This document shows, one piece after another, positions 50,845-59,510 of a stretch of 64,000 nt of DNA. Below the pieces are notes generated by a model. The model made no database searches. It was given only the letters and a program-made list of their open reading frames with translations, and was not told the origin of the DNA. Numbering within the stretch: the first letter of the stretch is position 1; every line of letters starts with the position of its first letter. The stretch spans positions 3,658,001-3,722,000 of the forward strand of contig NZ_CP069526.1 of assembly GCF_016889705.1 (NCBI RefSeq), in the 5' to 3' direction. This stretch comes from Amycolatopsis sp. FDAARGOS 1241 (GTDB taxonomy: Bacteria; Actinomycetota; Actinomycetes; Mycobacteriales; Pseudonocardiaceae). The position numbers and the translations under genes are program-made.

Positions 50845-51492
50845 ATGCGCGAAGGCTTCCAGGACGACCTCGGCCTGCTCGACGATCGGCTCGCTCGCAT
50901 GGGCGAGGCCGCGGCCGAGGCGATGCGCCGGGCGACCCGCGCGTTGCTCACTGCCGACTTGCAGCTGGCCGAGCAGGTCATCGGCGCCGACTCCGCGCTC
51001 GACGACCAGCGCGCGGCGTGCGAAGAGGAGGCCTACGCCCTGCTCGCGCTGCAGGCCCCGGTGGCCGGCGACCTGCGCGGCGTGCTCGCGGTCGTGTATT
51101 GCGCCGAGAAGATCGAGCGCATGGGCGACCTGGCCGCGCACATCGCGAACACCGCCCGGCGCAGCCACCCCGACCGCACCGTACCCGCCGACCTCGAACC
51201 CACCTTCGCCGAACTCGGCGACGTCACCGCCCGCATGGCCGACCGCCTCGTCGAACTCATCCGCAACGGTGGCGAAGAGGGCGGCTACCGCGAACTCAGC
51301 CGCGCCGACGAAACCGTCGACGCCCTGCACGCCAAGGTCCTCGCGACCATCACGTCCGCGAACTGGCCGCACGGCCAGCGCACCGCCGTCGCCGCCACGC
51401 TGCTCACGCGCTTCTTCGAGCGGTTCGCCGACCAGACGGTGTCGGTGTCGAAGCGTCTGGAATTCGCGGCCACGGGCGCTCTGCCGCACTGA
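50845..51492 (+). CDS. phoU: PhoU-type phosphate signalling protein
   Basis: A 215-aa all-helical protein with two PhoU repeats. The first has FQDDLGLLDDRLARMGEAA and the acidic E-xxx-D metal site in DLRGVLAVVYCAEKIERMGDLA; the second repeats it in TAVAATLLTRFFERFADQTV. PhoU links the phosphate importer to the PhoR kinase and turns off the Pho regulon when phosphate is plentiful. Here no pst or phoR genes are adjacent, so this may be a second, stand-alone PhoU. A Tat-exported phosphoesterase and a PAP2 phosphatase are elsewhere in the window. Confidence 0.92.
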   Translation: MREGFQDDLGLLDDRLARMGEAAAEAMRRATRALLTADLQLAEQVIGADSALDDQRAACEEEAYALLALQAPVAGDLRGVLAVVYCAEKIERMGDLAAHIANTARRSHPDRTVPADLEPTFAELGDVTARMADRLVELIRNGGEEGGYRELSRADETVDALHAKVLATITSANWPHGQRTAVAATLLTRFFERFADQTVSVSKRLEFAATGALPH

Positions 51493-51916
51493 TCTTCTCG
51501 CTGCGGCCATCCATTGTGGATGGACAGCCGCGGCGGCTCCAGGTCGGCACCTCGACGCTGATGCCGCCTGCGCCGATCGGGCGCTGATGAATCACCGCAC
51601 CGCCGCCAGGGTCGGCTTCAGGCCCGCGGTCGAGGTGGCGAGCCCCGGCCTTTCCACTGAGGTGCGCAAGTCTTGGCGTCGCCGAGCACGCGCGCTCGGC
51701 TGGGAGTGTGCCGGATTTCGCGACTGCCCGGCGGGTCCCGCACTGACCATCACGCTCGACCTTTCGTTGTGGGCGGGCCGTGTGCTTGCGGAGGCGCGGC
51801 GAAGCTGATGCGGGGTTCGCTGAGGTGCCGAAGGCGGTGACGCCGCATGCGCCAAGCTGCGGTGCCGGGGGGCGAGGCCGGCGACTCTCGCGCGCGTGAC
51901 TGTCCGTTGTGGACGG
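51493..51916. other. Region with no well-supported gene
   Basis: The 424 bp between phoU and the PAP2 gene hold the hairpin CCATCCATTGTGGATGG at 51507-51523, which may end the phoU transcript. A possible 73-aa frame from ATG 51587 to 51808 (RTAARVGFRPAVEVASPG, one central Cys pair) has no recognisable domain and is listed only as a weak candidate. Confidence 0.45.
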
Positions 51917-52822
51917 TCAGCGCCCCTGAGGCGGCCGTCGCAGGGGCTGGTCGGGGTAGGGGCGCGGGGTCGGGTGGCGTGGTGCCGGCGGCTGGTGCCG
52001 GGCCGAGGCGGGCCGAGGTACGGGTGGGAACTGCCGGGTCGGTGTGGTGGCACCCGGGTGGCGGCGCGGCAGGCCCGGAGACGGGCGGGGACCGCGGGCG
52101 GCGGGGCCGTGGTCGGCTGAGGGGCGGGGCTGGCGGGCGCGGGTGAGGACAGCCGGCGCAGGGGTGGGGCGCGTGATCAGTTCGGTGGGGTCGTCGTCGA
52201 GCCGAACCTCGGCACTCGGGCCGAGCAGGTGCGCCGGGACTCGGTCGGCGACGCGCGTCACCAGGGCGGTGACGCGGGCGAGTGCGTAGCGGTTCAGCAG
52301 AGCCGCGACGCCGGCGCCGAGGCAAAGGCCGACGAGGACGTCGTGCGGGTAGTGGGCGCCGACGAAGATGCGGGAGAAACCCATCGCCGCGGCGAGGGCG
52401 CAGAGCCAGGGCCACGCGCGGCGCCAGGCGAACACGACCCCGACGGCGGCCGCGGCGGCGATCGTCGAGTGGTTGCTGGGGAAGGACCAGTCGCCGGGTG
52501 ACGGGCACTCGCCGGCGATCGCCGAGGCGGGCAGGCCGCGGCACGGGCGTTCTTCGTGCACGAAGCTCTTCACGACCTCGCTGACGACGTAGGCCACCGC
52601 GGTGCCGATCGGCGCCAGCAGCGCGAGCGCCATCCGCTCCGCGCCGCCTTCGGTGCGGGCGCGCCACCACACCCAGGCGAACAACGGCACCACCAAAACC
52701 AGTCCGTAGCCGGTGTACGCCAGCGCCAGGTCCCGCAGCCAGCCGGGCGTCGAGACCCCGAACGCCGTGATCGCGTCGTACAACCCGCTGCCCGAGCCGG
52801 TGGGGCGCAGCGCGATCGGCAT
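51917..52822 (-). CDS. PAP2 family phosphatase
   Basis: A 301-aa membrane phosphatase. Its three active-site motifs are KSFVHEERP, FPSNHSTIA (the usual Gly of PSGH is Asn) and SRIFVGAHYPHDV. About five or six membrane helices fill residues 1-195. The last 100 residues are a Pro/Arg-rich tail without predicted structure, unusual for the family and perhaps a read-through of an altered stop. It dephosphorylates lipid pyrophosphates or phosphatidic acid at the membrane. Confidence 0.88.
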   Translation of the reverse strand: MPIALRPTGSGSGLYDAITAFGVSTPGWLRDLALAYTGYGLVLVVPLFAWVWWRARTEGGAERMALALLAPIGTAVAYVVSEVVKSFVHEERPCRGLPASAIAGECPSPGDWSFPSNHSTIAAAAAVGVVFAWRRAWPWLCALAAAMGFSRIFVGAHYPHDVLVGLCLGAGVAALLNRYALARVTALVTRVADRVPAHLLGPSAEVRLDDDPTELITRPTPAPAVLTRARQPRPSADHGPAARGPRPSPGLPRRHPGATTPTRQFPPVPRPASARHQPPAPRHPTPRPYPDQPLRRPPQGR

Positions 52823-52990
52823 TCAGTTCTCCTTACCCGGCGCGTCCGCTACCGGTAACCTCGTGTTCACCTTGATCTTGAGGTTACCGATCCGGCGACA
52901 CGCCGTCGCAAGGCCCTCGGTGTCGCCCGCTTCAGTCCGCTGTGGACCTTCCGGTGAGCGGGAAACGCCGAGGTTGCGGCGATTCCGGCG

Positions 52991-54133
52991 TCAGTCCAGG
53001 CATTCGCGCACGGCGGTGACGAGCCGCGTGGCGCGTGCGTCGCCGTGGCCGACCATGCGGTTGGCGACGTAGGCGAAGGCCACGCCGTGCTCGTCGTCGC
53101 CGAACGCGAACTGGCCGCCGGCGCCGTCGTTGCCGAAGCTGCGGGCGCCGAGCATCGGGCGGAACGCCGAGTGGAGCAGGAACCCCGAACCCCAGCGGGC
53201 ACCCGCGTCGAACCCGAACCAGTCCGGCCCGGCCGACACCTCGCGCACCACGTCGGTGACGGTCTCCCGGGACAGCAGCCGCGGGCTGCCCTCGATCCCC
53301 GTCACCGCGGCCGCGTACACGCCCGCCAGCCCGGTCGCCGACGCCGTCGCGCCCGCGCCAGGCAGCTCCATGCCCAGCAGCGCCGGATCGTTCCAGCCGT
53401 GCGGTTCGTCGAGGCCCGGGAACACGAGCGCGCCGTTCATCGTGACGATCCGGGTCAGGATGTGCTCGGGCGGCGGCATCGGCGGCCGGCCTTCGGCTTC
53501 GACGAGCCGCGCGCGCCGCGCCATCTCGGATGGGGGCAGGCCCAGCCAGGCCCGTAGCCCCAGTGGTTCGCCCACGGTGTCGCGGAAGTACCCGCCGACG
53601 GTCCGCCCGGTGATCCGGCGGACGACCTCGCCGAGCAGGAACCCGAAGACGTGCCCGTGGTAGGCGTGGGTGGTTCCCGGCTCCCACAACGGTTTCTGCT
53701 CTTCGATCGCGCGGATCACCGGCGCCCACCCGGCGATCTCCCCGAACGGCACGGTCCGGTCGAGCACGGGCAGCCCGGCCCGGTGCCCGAGCACCATCCG
53801 CGTGGTGATGTCCGCCTTGCCGTGCTCCGCGAACTCGGGCCAGTAGCGGCTGACCGGTGCGTCGAGGTCGAGCTGGCCGTCCTGCGCGAGCAGGTGTCCG
53901 GCGAGGCTCACGATGCCCTTGGCGCACGAGAAAACCGGCACCACCGTGTCGCGCTCCCAGGCCCGGCCGGTGCCGGCGTCGGCGACCCCGCCCCACAGCT
54001 CGACGACCTTGCGCCCGCCCGCGAATACCGTGACCGCGGCGCCCAGTTCGGGGAAGTCGGCGAAGTTCCGCTCGAACGCGTCGGCGACGGCGCCGAACCG
54101 TTCGACGGCTTCCCCGTGGCGGATCGTGCTCAC
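52991..54133 (-). CDS. Serine hydrolase, class C beta-lactamase-like esterase
   Basis: A 380-aa protein of the EstB/beta-lactamase-like family. The nucleophile is Ser69 in PVFSCAKG (SxxK, Lys72); the second motif is the Tyr of HAYHGHVFG (YxH in place of YxN), and the ending FGNDGAGGQFAFGDDE gives the GxG-type third motif. There is no signal peptide, so it acts in the cytoplasm. Members hydrolyse short esters more often than beta-lactams. GTG 54133 follows AGGAGCAAC. It diverges from an alpha/beta-hydrolase. Confidence 0.9.
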   Translation of the reverse strand: MSTIRHGEAVERFGAVADAFERNFADFPELGAAVTVFAGGRKVVELWGGVADAGTGRAWERDTVVPVFSCAKGIVSLAGHLLAQDGQLDLDAPVSRYWPEFAEHGKADITTRMVLGHRAGLPVLDRTVPFGEIAGWAPVIRAIEEQKPLWEPGTTHAYHGHVFGFLLGEVVRRITGRTVGGYFRDTVGEPLGLRAWLGLPPSEMARRARLVEAEGRPPMPPPEHILTRIVTMNGALVFPGLDEPHGWNDPALLGMELPGAGATASATGLAGVYAAAVTGIEGSPRLLSRETVTDVVREVSAGPDWFGFDAGARWGSGFLLHSAFRPMLGARSFGNDGAGGQFAFGDDEHGVAFAYVANRMVGHGDARATRLVTAVRECLD

Positions 54134-54247
54134 TGTTGCTCCTTCAGGCCGCAGACACCTCGAACGCCGCGCCGGACAGTACGGGCCGCACCACCGGGCC
54201 GACCACCGAATTTGCCGCCGGTCACCCGCTGGTGCCAGGATCCGCGC

Positions 54248-55093
54248 ATGCCGACCTTCGCCGCCCCGGACGGGACCGCGCGCGCGTACCGGGTGCTCGG
54301 CGAAGGCCTCGGCGATCCGGTGGTGTGCTTGCCCGGCGGCCCGATGCGCGCCGGCGCGTACCTCGGTGACCTCGGCGGACTCGCGGCGCACCGGCCGCTG
54401 GTCGTGCTCGACCTGCGCGGCACGGGGGAGTCGGCGGAGCTCGCGGACCCGGCCACGTACCGCCGCGACCGGCAAGTGGCCGACGTCGAAGCCCTTCGCG
54501 AGCACCTCGGCGCGGACCGGCTGGAGCCGCTCGGCCACTCCGCGGGCGCAAGCCTGGCGGTGAAGTACGCGGCCGCGCACCCGCGCCGCGTCGGGCGGCT
54601 CGCGCTGATCACGCCGAGCGCGCGGTCCCTCGCCCTGGACCCGTCGCCCGGTGAACGCCGCCTCGCGATCGCCCGCCGGTCGGCGGAATCGTGGTTCCTG
54701 GAGGTCTCCGGGGCGTACGAAGCCATCGCGGGCCGCCGCGCCACGAGCGCCGACTGGGCCGCCGTTGCGCCGCTGTACTACGGCCGCTGGGACGACGCGG
54801 CGAAGGCGCACCACGCTACGGAAGCCGGGCAGCGCAACGCGAAGGCGGCCCCGGTGTACAACTCCGACGGCGCGTTCGATCCGGTGCGCACCCGGGCGGA
54901 ACTGGCCAGGGTCACCGCGCCGGTGCTGGTGCTCGCGGGCGCGCTCGACTGGATCACCCCGTCCGGCGTCGCGTCTGCGATCGCCGCGCTGTTCCCCGGC
55001 GCGGTGCTCGAGGCGCAGCCGGGCGTGAGCCACTACCCGTGGGTGGACGACCCGGCGGTCTTCACCGGGAACGTCGCGAACTTCCTCGCCTGA
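54248..55093 (+). CDS. Alpha/beta hydrolase (proline iminopeptidase-like)
   Basis: A 281-aa alpha/beta-hydrolase. CLPGGPMRAGAYLGDL gives the oxyanion region, VVLDLRGTGES is strand 4, and PLGHSAGASLAVKYAA is the nucleophile elbow. The Asp is in LVLAGALDWITP and the His in QPGVSHYPWVDDP. The PGGP start and RGTGES resemble prolyl iminopeptidases and tricorn-associated peptidases, but general esterase activity is equally possible. No Shine-Dalgarno is obvious before ATG 54248. Confidence 0.87.
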   Translation: MPTFAAPDGTARAYRVLGEGLGDPVVCLPGGPMRAGAYLGDLGGLAAHRPLVVLDLRGTGESAELADPATYRRDRQVADVEALREHLGADRLEPLGHSAGASLAVKYAAAHPRRVGRLALITPSARSLALDPSPGERRLAIARRSAESWFLEVSGAYEAIAGRRATSADWAAVAPLYYGRWDDAAKAHHATEAGQRNAKAAPVYNSDGAFDPVRTRAELARVTAPVLVLAGALDWITPSGVASAIAALFPGAVLEAQPGVSHYPWVDDPAVFTGNVANFLA

Positions 55094-55096
55094 GCG

Positions 55097-55477
55097 TTAC
55101 TTGTCGGTGGTCTTGGTGCAGGTCACCGGTTTGCCGGGGGCGGGAGCGGTGGCCTTCGCGAGCACCTTCGTGCCGTCGAGCAGGATCCGGCACGACAGCG
55201 TGGCGTCGCCGGTCGGAGTGGCCGTGACCTTGGCGTCGCGGCCCGCGCTGATGATCACGTCCTGCTTCCACGGCAGCCCGAGCGGCCCCGTGAGCTGGTG
55301 GTCCGACGAGTCGTTCTGGTAGCGGTCGACCGACTGGGCGTAGGTGATCCCGGTCGTCGTGCCGCTACCGGTGACCTCGTAGCTGATGGCCCAGGACTTC
55401 CCGGTGGGGTTGCTGCAGCTGACGAGACCGAACGCCGCGGTGAGCGCGACCGCGGCCGTGAGTGCCTTCTTGATCAC
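55097..55477 (-). CDS. MmpS-like lipoprotein
   Basis: A 126-aa exported protein with lipobox GLVSC (Cys21). The mature part, SWAISYEVTGSGTTTGITYA, then LGLPWKQDVIISAG and DATLSCRILLDGTKVL, follows the pattern of MmpS/transport-accessory domains: a beta sandwich with two Cys that may form a disulphide. In mycobacteria MmpS partners MmpL exporters; no MmpL gene is seen here. It ends 4 bp after the convergent hydrolase stop. Confidence 0.75.
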   Translation of the reverse strand: MIKKALTAAVALTAAFGLVSCSNPTGKSWAISYEVTGSGTTTGITYAQSVDRYQNDSSDHQLTGPLGLPWKQDVIISAGRDAKVTATPTGDATLSCRILLDGTKVLAKATAPAPGKPVTCTKTTDK

Positions 55478-55539
55478 GCGGCGAGCGTACTGGCAGTCCG
55501 GTTGGTCCGCTGACGGGCTCCAGGGGCAGGATCAGGGGT

Positions 55540-56154
55540 ATGACGGAGTCGACTGAGCTCGCGCGGACGAGGCGTTCACTGCACGGCGTAGCCGAGTTGC
55601 TGCTGGCCGGACCCCAGTTCCGCAGTTCTGGACGGATCGAGCTGCGCGTGGTGGGGGAGGGGTTCGCGACGATCGCCGAGCCCGCGCTCACCGTCGACGG
55701 ACCACGGCTGGTCACGCCTTCGGGGGCAGTCGATCTGCCCGGCCGTACTTATCGCGAGGTGGCGGCGGAGATCGGCGTCGAGGCCGGCGACCTCGCCGAC
55801 GTCTACTCCGACGGGCCGGGCGTGCGGCCGGACGAAACGATCGAGCTCGGCGCCGGCGCATTGAGCACCTTGCTGCGGGCGTTCGCCGCCGGGGACCGCG
55901 CGCTGCGGGCGTTCGCGCCCGGCGAGACCCCGGTGCTGTGGCCCGAGCACTTCGACGTCGCGATCACCGTCGCGGAGGTCAACTACGGCGTGTCGCCCGG
56001 CGACACGTTCCTGTCCGAGCCGTACGCGTACGTCGGCCCGCACGAGCCGCGGCGGGGCGAGTTCTGGAACGCGCCCTTCGGCGCCGCGCACCCCGTGCGC
56101 GAGGTGCCGGACCTGGAGGCGTTCTTCCGCGAAGGCCAGGCGCTCGCGGGGTGA
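55540..56154 (+). CDS. Conserved hypothetical protein, partner of the predicted nuclease
   Basis: A 204-aa acidic cytoplasmic protein. SLHGVAELLLAGPQFRSSG, IELRVVGEGFATIAEP and a long FDVAITVAEVNYGVSPGD/YAYVGPHEP region suggest a mixed alpha/beta fold; the Tyr- and Gly-rich middle looks like an active or binding site but no motif is recognised. It is followed after 4 bp by the PD-(D/E)XK-like gene, so the two are made from one mRNA. Function is unknown. Confidence 0.7.
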   Translation: MTESTELARTRRSLHGVAELLLAGPQFRSSGRIELRVVGEGFATIAEPALTVDGPRLVTPSGAVDLPGRTYREVAAEIGVEAGDLADVYSDGPGVRPDETIELGAGALSTLLRAFAAGDRALRAFAPGETPVLWPEHFDVAITVAEVNYGVSPGDTFLSEPYAYVGPHEPRRGEFWNAPFGAAHPVREVPDLEAFFREGQALAG

Positions 56155-56158
56155 GGGT

Positions 56159-57298
56159 GTGTCGCTGACGTCCGAGCTGGCCGACCCGGCGAGCGTCCTC
56201 TCGCGGTGGTGCGCCCGCGTCTTCACCGGCACGCCGGCCGTGGCGGCGCACGTCGAAGCGGCTGTGCAGGACGTGCGGCCGGTGCGCCCCGTGCACAAGC
56301 AGGTGCCGCGTCGGCACTGGGCCGAGCTCGGCGGGGCGTTCGGCCAGCGGATCGCCGACCTCGTCCAGCCCGCGCCGCCGTACTACTCGCTGCTGGGCTT
56401 GGTGACGGCGCAGTGGGCCACCGGAGCGTGGGCGCACCGCCAAGCCGCCGAGTACCGGACGCACCGCGGGCTGCCGGCGGAATTCCGTGCCCGCGCGCTC
56501 GGCGTGCGGCCCGCGGCGACGACCTGGCTCGACCTCGGGGAGCAGCTCGGCGGCGCGGTCGCCGGGCCGGTGCCCGGGGCCGCCGAGGTGTGGGCGGAGC
56601 TGTTCGGCCGCGCCCGCGCGTACCAGGAGCGGCACGCGCCGCCCGGCACTCTCGGGACGCCCGGCGTCGAGGCCGGCCTCGCGCGGACGAACTGGGTCCT
56701 CTCGGCGTGCGAGGACGTTTACCGGTCGGGCGCGATCGACCCGCGGCTCGCGCGGGCCGTCGACGGCGGCGGGATGAGCGTCGACGCGTTGCGTGGCCTG
56801 GCCACCGCGGACCAGGTCACGGAGCTGGCCGAGCTCGCCAAGCGCCTGCACGATCGCGGGGCGTTGTGGGAGCTGCGGCGGCTGGGCGGCAACCCGCCCG
56901 AAGGTGAGCAGCTGGGCATCGCCGGGCCGACGATCGTCCCCGGTTGGGCCGACGGCGATGTGCTGCTGGGCGCCGTCGACCCGGCGCGCGGGATCGGCGA
57001 CGGCACCGCGACGCTGCTCGACGTGAAGACCGTGGTCGGCCTCCGCGACCCCGGGAACGTGGGCCGGTGGCTGTGGCAGCTGCTGCTCTACGCGTGGCTG
57101 GACGTCGGTGACCTCTACCGGATCCGCGACGTCGGGCTGCTGCTCGCGCGCCACGGCACCGTCGTCACCTGGTCCGTCGACCAGCTGGCGGAAGACCTGC
57201 TCGGGTCGCCCGACGTCATCGAGTTCCGGCGCGACGAGCTGCGCGAGCTCGTGGGCGGAATCCTCGCTTCGGCAGGGCTGGCGTTCCCGGAGAGCTGA
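56159..57298 (+). CDS. Predicted PD-(D/E)XK (RecB-like) nuclease domain protein
   Basis: A 379-aa protein. Residues 1-230 are helical with no known domain. The C-terminal part carries the PD-(D/E)XK pattern: Asp267 in WADGDVLLG, then TLLDVKTVV with Asp288-x-Lys290, followed by WLWQLLLYAWL with Gln307, the usual order of RecB-type nucleases. VGRWLW before the Gln helix is also typical. The start is GTG 56159, 4 bp after its partner. The last 83 bp overlap the convergent DMT gene. DNA cleavage is inferred from the motif only. Confidence 0.6.
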   Translation: MSLTSELADPASVLSRWCARVFTGTPAVAAHVEAAVQDVRPVRPVHKQVPRRHWAELGGAFGQRIADLVQPAPPYYSLLGLVTAQWATGAWAHRQAAEYRTHRGLPAEFRARALGVRPAATTWLDLGEQLGGAVAGPVPGAAEVWAELFGRARAYQERHAPPGTLGTPGVEAGLARTNWVLSACEDVYRSGAIDPRLARAVDGGGMSVDALRGLATADQVTELAELAKRLHDRGALWELRRLGGNPPEGEQLGIAGPTIVPGWADGDVLLGAVDPARGIGDGTATLLDVKTVVGLRDPGNVGRWLWQLLLYAWLDVGDLYRIRDVGLLLARHGTVVTWSVDQLAEDLLGSPDVIEFRRDELRELVGGILASAGLAFPES

Positions 57299-58217
57299 CG
57301 TCCCGCGGTGCGCGGCCGGCGAAGCACACCGCCGCGACGACGATTACGCACCCGGCCAGCTGCAGCACCGTGGGGTCCTCGCCCAGCAGCACGATGCCGT
57401 AGACCACCGCGCCGATCGGCTGCAGCAGCATGAGCGTCGAGCCCGTGGCCGCCGACATCCGCGGCAGCCCGGCCGCGATGAGCAGCCAGCCGACGACCTG
57501 GCCCACGAAGGCGAGCGCGACCAGCCAGCCGAACCCGGGCCACCCCGGCGTGAAGTCGAGGCGGTGGAAGGGCAAACCGAGGACCACGGCGACGGTGCCG
57601 GCCGAAACCGTCGCGAGCAGCAGGGACCGGATTTGCGTGGCAGGGCCGCTGCTGAGGCGGATGAACAGCAGGTAGCACGAGTAACCGGCGCCGGCGGCAA
57701 GCGCGAGCAGGGCGCCCGACAACGGATCGGAGCCGACGGCGGACTCGCCGAGGAACCCGCCGCTGAGCACGATGCCGACGAGCAGCACCGGGGTGGTGAG
57801 CAGGAACTGGCGGCCCGGCCGTTCGGCGAGGAACAGCAGCGCGAGCAGGGGCACGATGACGACCTGGACACCGAGCAGGACCGTCGCGATCCCGGCGCCG
57901 ACGCGCGGGATCGACTCGCCCCACAGCACGAAGTCGAGCCCCAGGCCCAGGCCGCCCAGCAGCGGGAACAGGACCTTCGAGCGAACGCCGGTGCGTCGCC
58001 ACTCCCAGTAGGCGAGCGCGGCCAGCACGGGCAGTGAGAACAGGCAGCGCCAGAACGAGCTGGTCGCCCCGCTCGTCCCCGAAACCTTGATGAACACCGA
58101 CGACAGTGCGATGCAGAGACTGCCGGCCGCGGCGAGCAGCCGCGGGTCGACGCGTCCGGTGAGCACCGTGATGGGGCCGGCCGCGGGGGGACGGGAGGGC
58201 AGGTCGGTCGTGGTCAC
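57216..58217 (-). CDS. DMT superfamily (EamA) transporter
   Basis: A 333-aa membrane protein with ten hydrophobic segments in two EamA repeats. SSVFIKVSGTSGATSSFWRCL and PVLLVGIVLSGGFLGE belong to the first, TLMLLQPIGAVVYGIVLLGED to the second, with the family's conserved PIGAV. The cytoplasmic tail is basic. It starts with GTG 58217 and diverges from a LysR regulator (73 bp), a usual pairing in which the regulator controls the exporter. The 3' end overlaps the predicted nuclease gene by 83 bp. Confidence 0.87.
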   Translation of the reverse strand: MTTTDLPSRPPAAGPITVLTGRVDPRLLAAAGSLCIALSSVFIKVSGTSGATSSFWRCLFSLPVLAALAYWEWRRTGVRSKVLFPLLGGLGLGLDFVLWGESIPRVGAGIATVLLGVQVVIVPLLALLFLAERPGRQFLLTTPVLLVGIVLSGGFLGESAVGSDPLSGALLALAAGAGYSCYLLFIRLSSGPATQIRSLLLATVSAGTVAVVLGLPFHRLDFTPGWPGFGWLVALAFVGQVVGWLLIAAGLPRMSAATGSTLMLLQPIGAVVYGIVLLGEDPTVLQLAGCVIVVAAVCFAGRAPRDVSSPGTPALPKRGFRPRARAARRAGTR

Positions 58218-58290
58218 ACGTCAAGCGTGGGGTCCGCAACTGTCAAGGACAAGCGAATGTTCCTGCGTCGAATTCGGTAGCATTCCTACT

Positions 58291-59214
58291 GTGTTCAGCC
58301 TGGACCGGATGCGCGCGTTGCACGCGGTCGCGCAGCACGGCTCGGTCGCCGCGGCGGCCGCTTCGCTGCACGTCACGCCGTCGGGGGTGTCGCAGCAGCT
58401 GGCGAAGCTGGAGCGCGAGGCCGGGCAGGTGCTGCTGGAGCCGCGCGGCCGCAGCGTCCGGCTCACCCGTGCGGGCCGCGTCCTGGCCGCCCACGCCGAG
58501 CGCGTGCTGGCCCAGCTGGCCCAGGCGCGGTCGGACCTGGAGCTGCTCAACGAGGAAGTGCTGGGCCCGCTGCGCATCGGTGCGATCCCGACGACCGTCC
58601 ACGCGCTGCTGCCGCCGGCCCTCGCGACGCTGGCCACGCAGCACCCGCGGCTCGAGGTGACGCTGCGCGAAGGGGAAGCCGAGCAGACCATCCCGCAGAT
58701 CGTGACGGGCGACCTGGACATCGCCGTCGCCGAGAGCTGGGCCGACCGCCCGACGGTGCTCCCGCCGACCGTCAGTGCCATCACCCTGTTCTCCGACGTC
58801 GCCGACTTGGTGCTGCCCGCGGGCCACCGCCTGGCCCACCGCCGCACCGTCGATCTCGTCGAGGTGGACGACGTGCCGTGGATCGCCTGGACGGCCGGCT
58901 CGGGCTGCTACGAGTGGCTCGTGCACGTCCTGCGCGCGCAGCAGCTGGAACCGAAGATCAGCTGCACGGTCGGCGGATACCCGACGCAGCTGGCGCTGGT
59001 CGCGGGGAACGCCGGAGCCGCCTTGGTGCCGCGGCTCGCGCGGGGTGCGCCACCGGCCGGGGTGCGCGTCCTGACGACGCGGCCGGCGTTGTCGCGCACG
59101 ATCATCGCGATCTGCCGGGCGGGGGAAGAGCAGCAACGCGGGGTGCGGGCGGCGCTGGACGCGTTGCGCGCGGCTTCGGCCCGGTTCGTGGCGGAGGCGC
59201 AACCGGTGCGGTGA
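58291..59214 (+). CDS. LysR family transcriptional regulator
   Basis: A 307-aa regulator. The helix-turn-helix is RMRALHAVAQHGSVAAAAA and HVTPSGVSQQLAKLEREAG; the effector domain has LGPLRIGAIPTTVHALLPPAL, TGDLDIAVAES and GNAGAALVPRLA. The GTG at 58291 has no Shine-Dalgarno, so the mRNA may be leaderless. The 73-bp gap to the DMT gene must hold both promoters; GAATG-N21-CATTC spans it as a wide inverted repeat. Confidence 0.92.
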   Translation: MFSLDRMRALHAVAQHGSVAAAAASLHVTPSGVSQQLAKLEREAGQVLLEPRGRSVRLTRAGRVLAAHAERVLAQLAQARSDLELLNEEVLGPLRIGAIPTTVHALLPPALATLATQHPRLEVTLREGEAEQTIPQIVTGDLDIAVAESWADRPTVLPPTVSAITLFSDVADLVLPAGHRLAHRRTVDLVEVDDVPWIAWTAGSGCYEWLVHVLRAQQLEPKISCTVGGYPTQLALVAGNAGAALVPRLARGAPPAGVRVLTTRPALSRTIIAICRAGEEQQRGVRAALDALRAASARFVAEAQPVR

Positions 59215-59229
59215 GGCACTCTCGCGTGG

Positions 59230-59436
59230 TCACGCTCGGCGGCCGGGGTCGTTGGGGTGCGGTTCGAGCGGGGTGACGGCCAAGGTCATCCAGTCGTGCA
59301 AGGGCAGTGTGCCGAGGACGTTGCGGCGCAGGTCGGCTTCGTCGTCGGCTCGCCCGAGGCCGACGCTGCGCAGTTCCCCGATCGTCGCGAACATCTGCTG
59401 CGTCGCCGGCTCGGGCTCGGGGAACTCGAAGGGCAC
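59230..59436 (-). CDS. Small hypothetical protein
   Basis: A 68-aa protein from GTG 59436. FEFPEPEPATQQMFATIGEL and DEADLRRNVLGTLPLHDWM look like real coding sequence: charged helices with a conserved-looking Trp. The frame continues upstream to 59565 without a good start. No family is known to me. It borders the repeat array and converges on the LysR gene, 15 bp from its stop. Confidence 0.5.
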   Translation of the reverse strand: MPFEFPEPEPATQQMFATIGELRSVGLGRADDEADLRRNVLGTLPLHDWMTLAVTPLEPHPNDPGRRA

Positions 59437-59510
59437 CGGTCCGCCGTGCTCGGCGGCCGGGCTGGGCAGCCGCCCGGTCGGGCTGATCGCCTGCGCGGTC
59501 GGCTGGGCTG

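Noticed and set aside
51587..51808. 73-aa frame between phoU and the PAP2 gene
   Set aside because: No ribosome-binding site or recognisable domain; kept only as a weak candidate in the region note.
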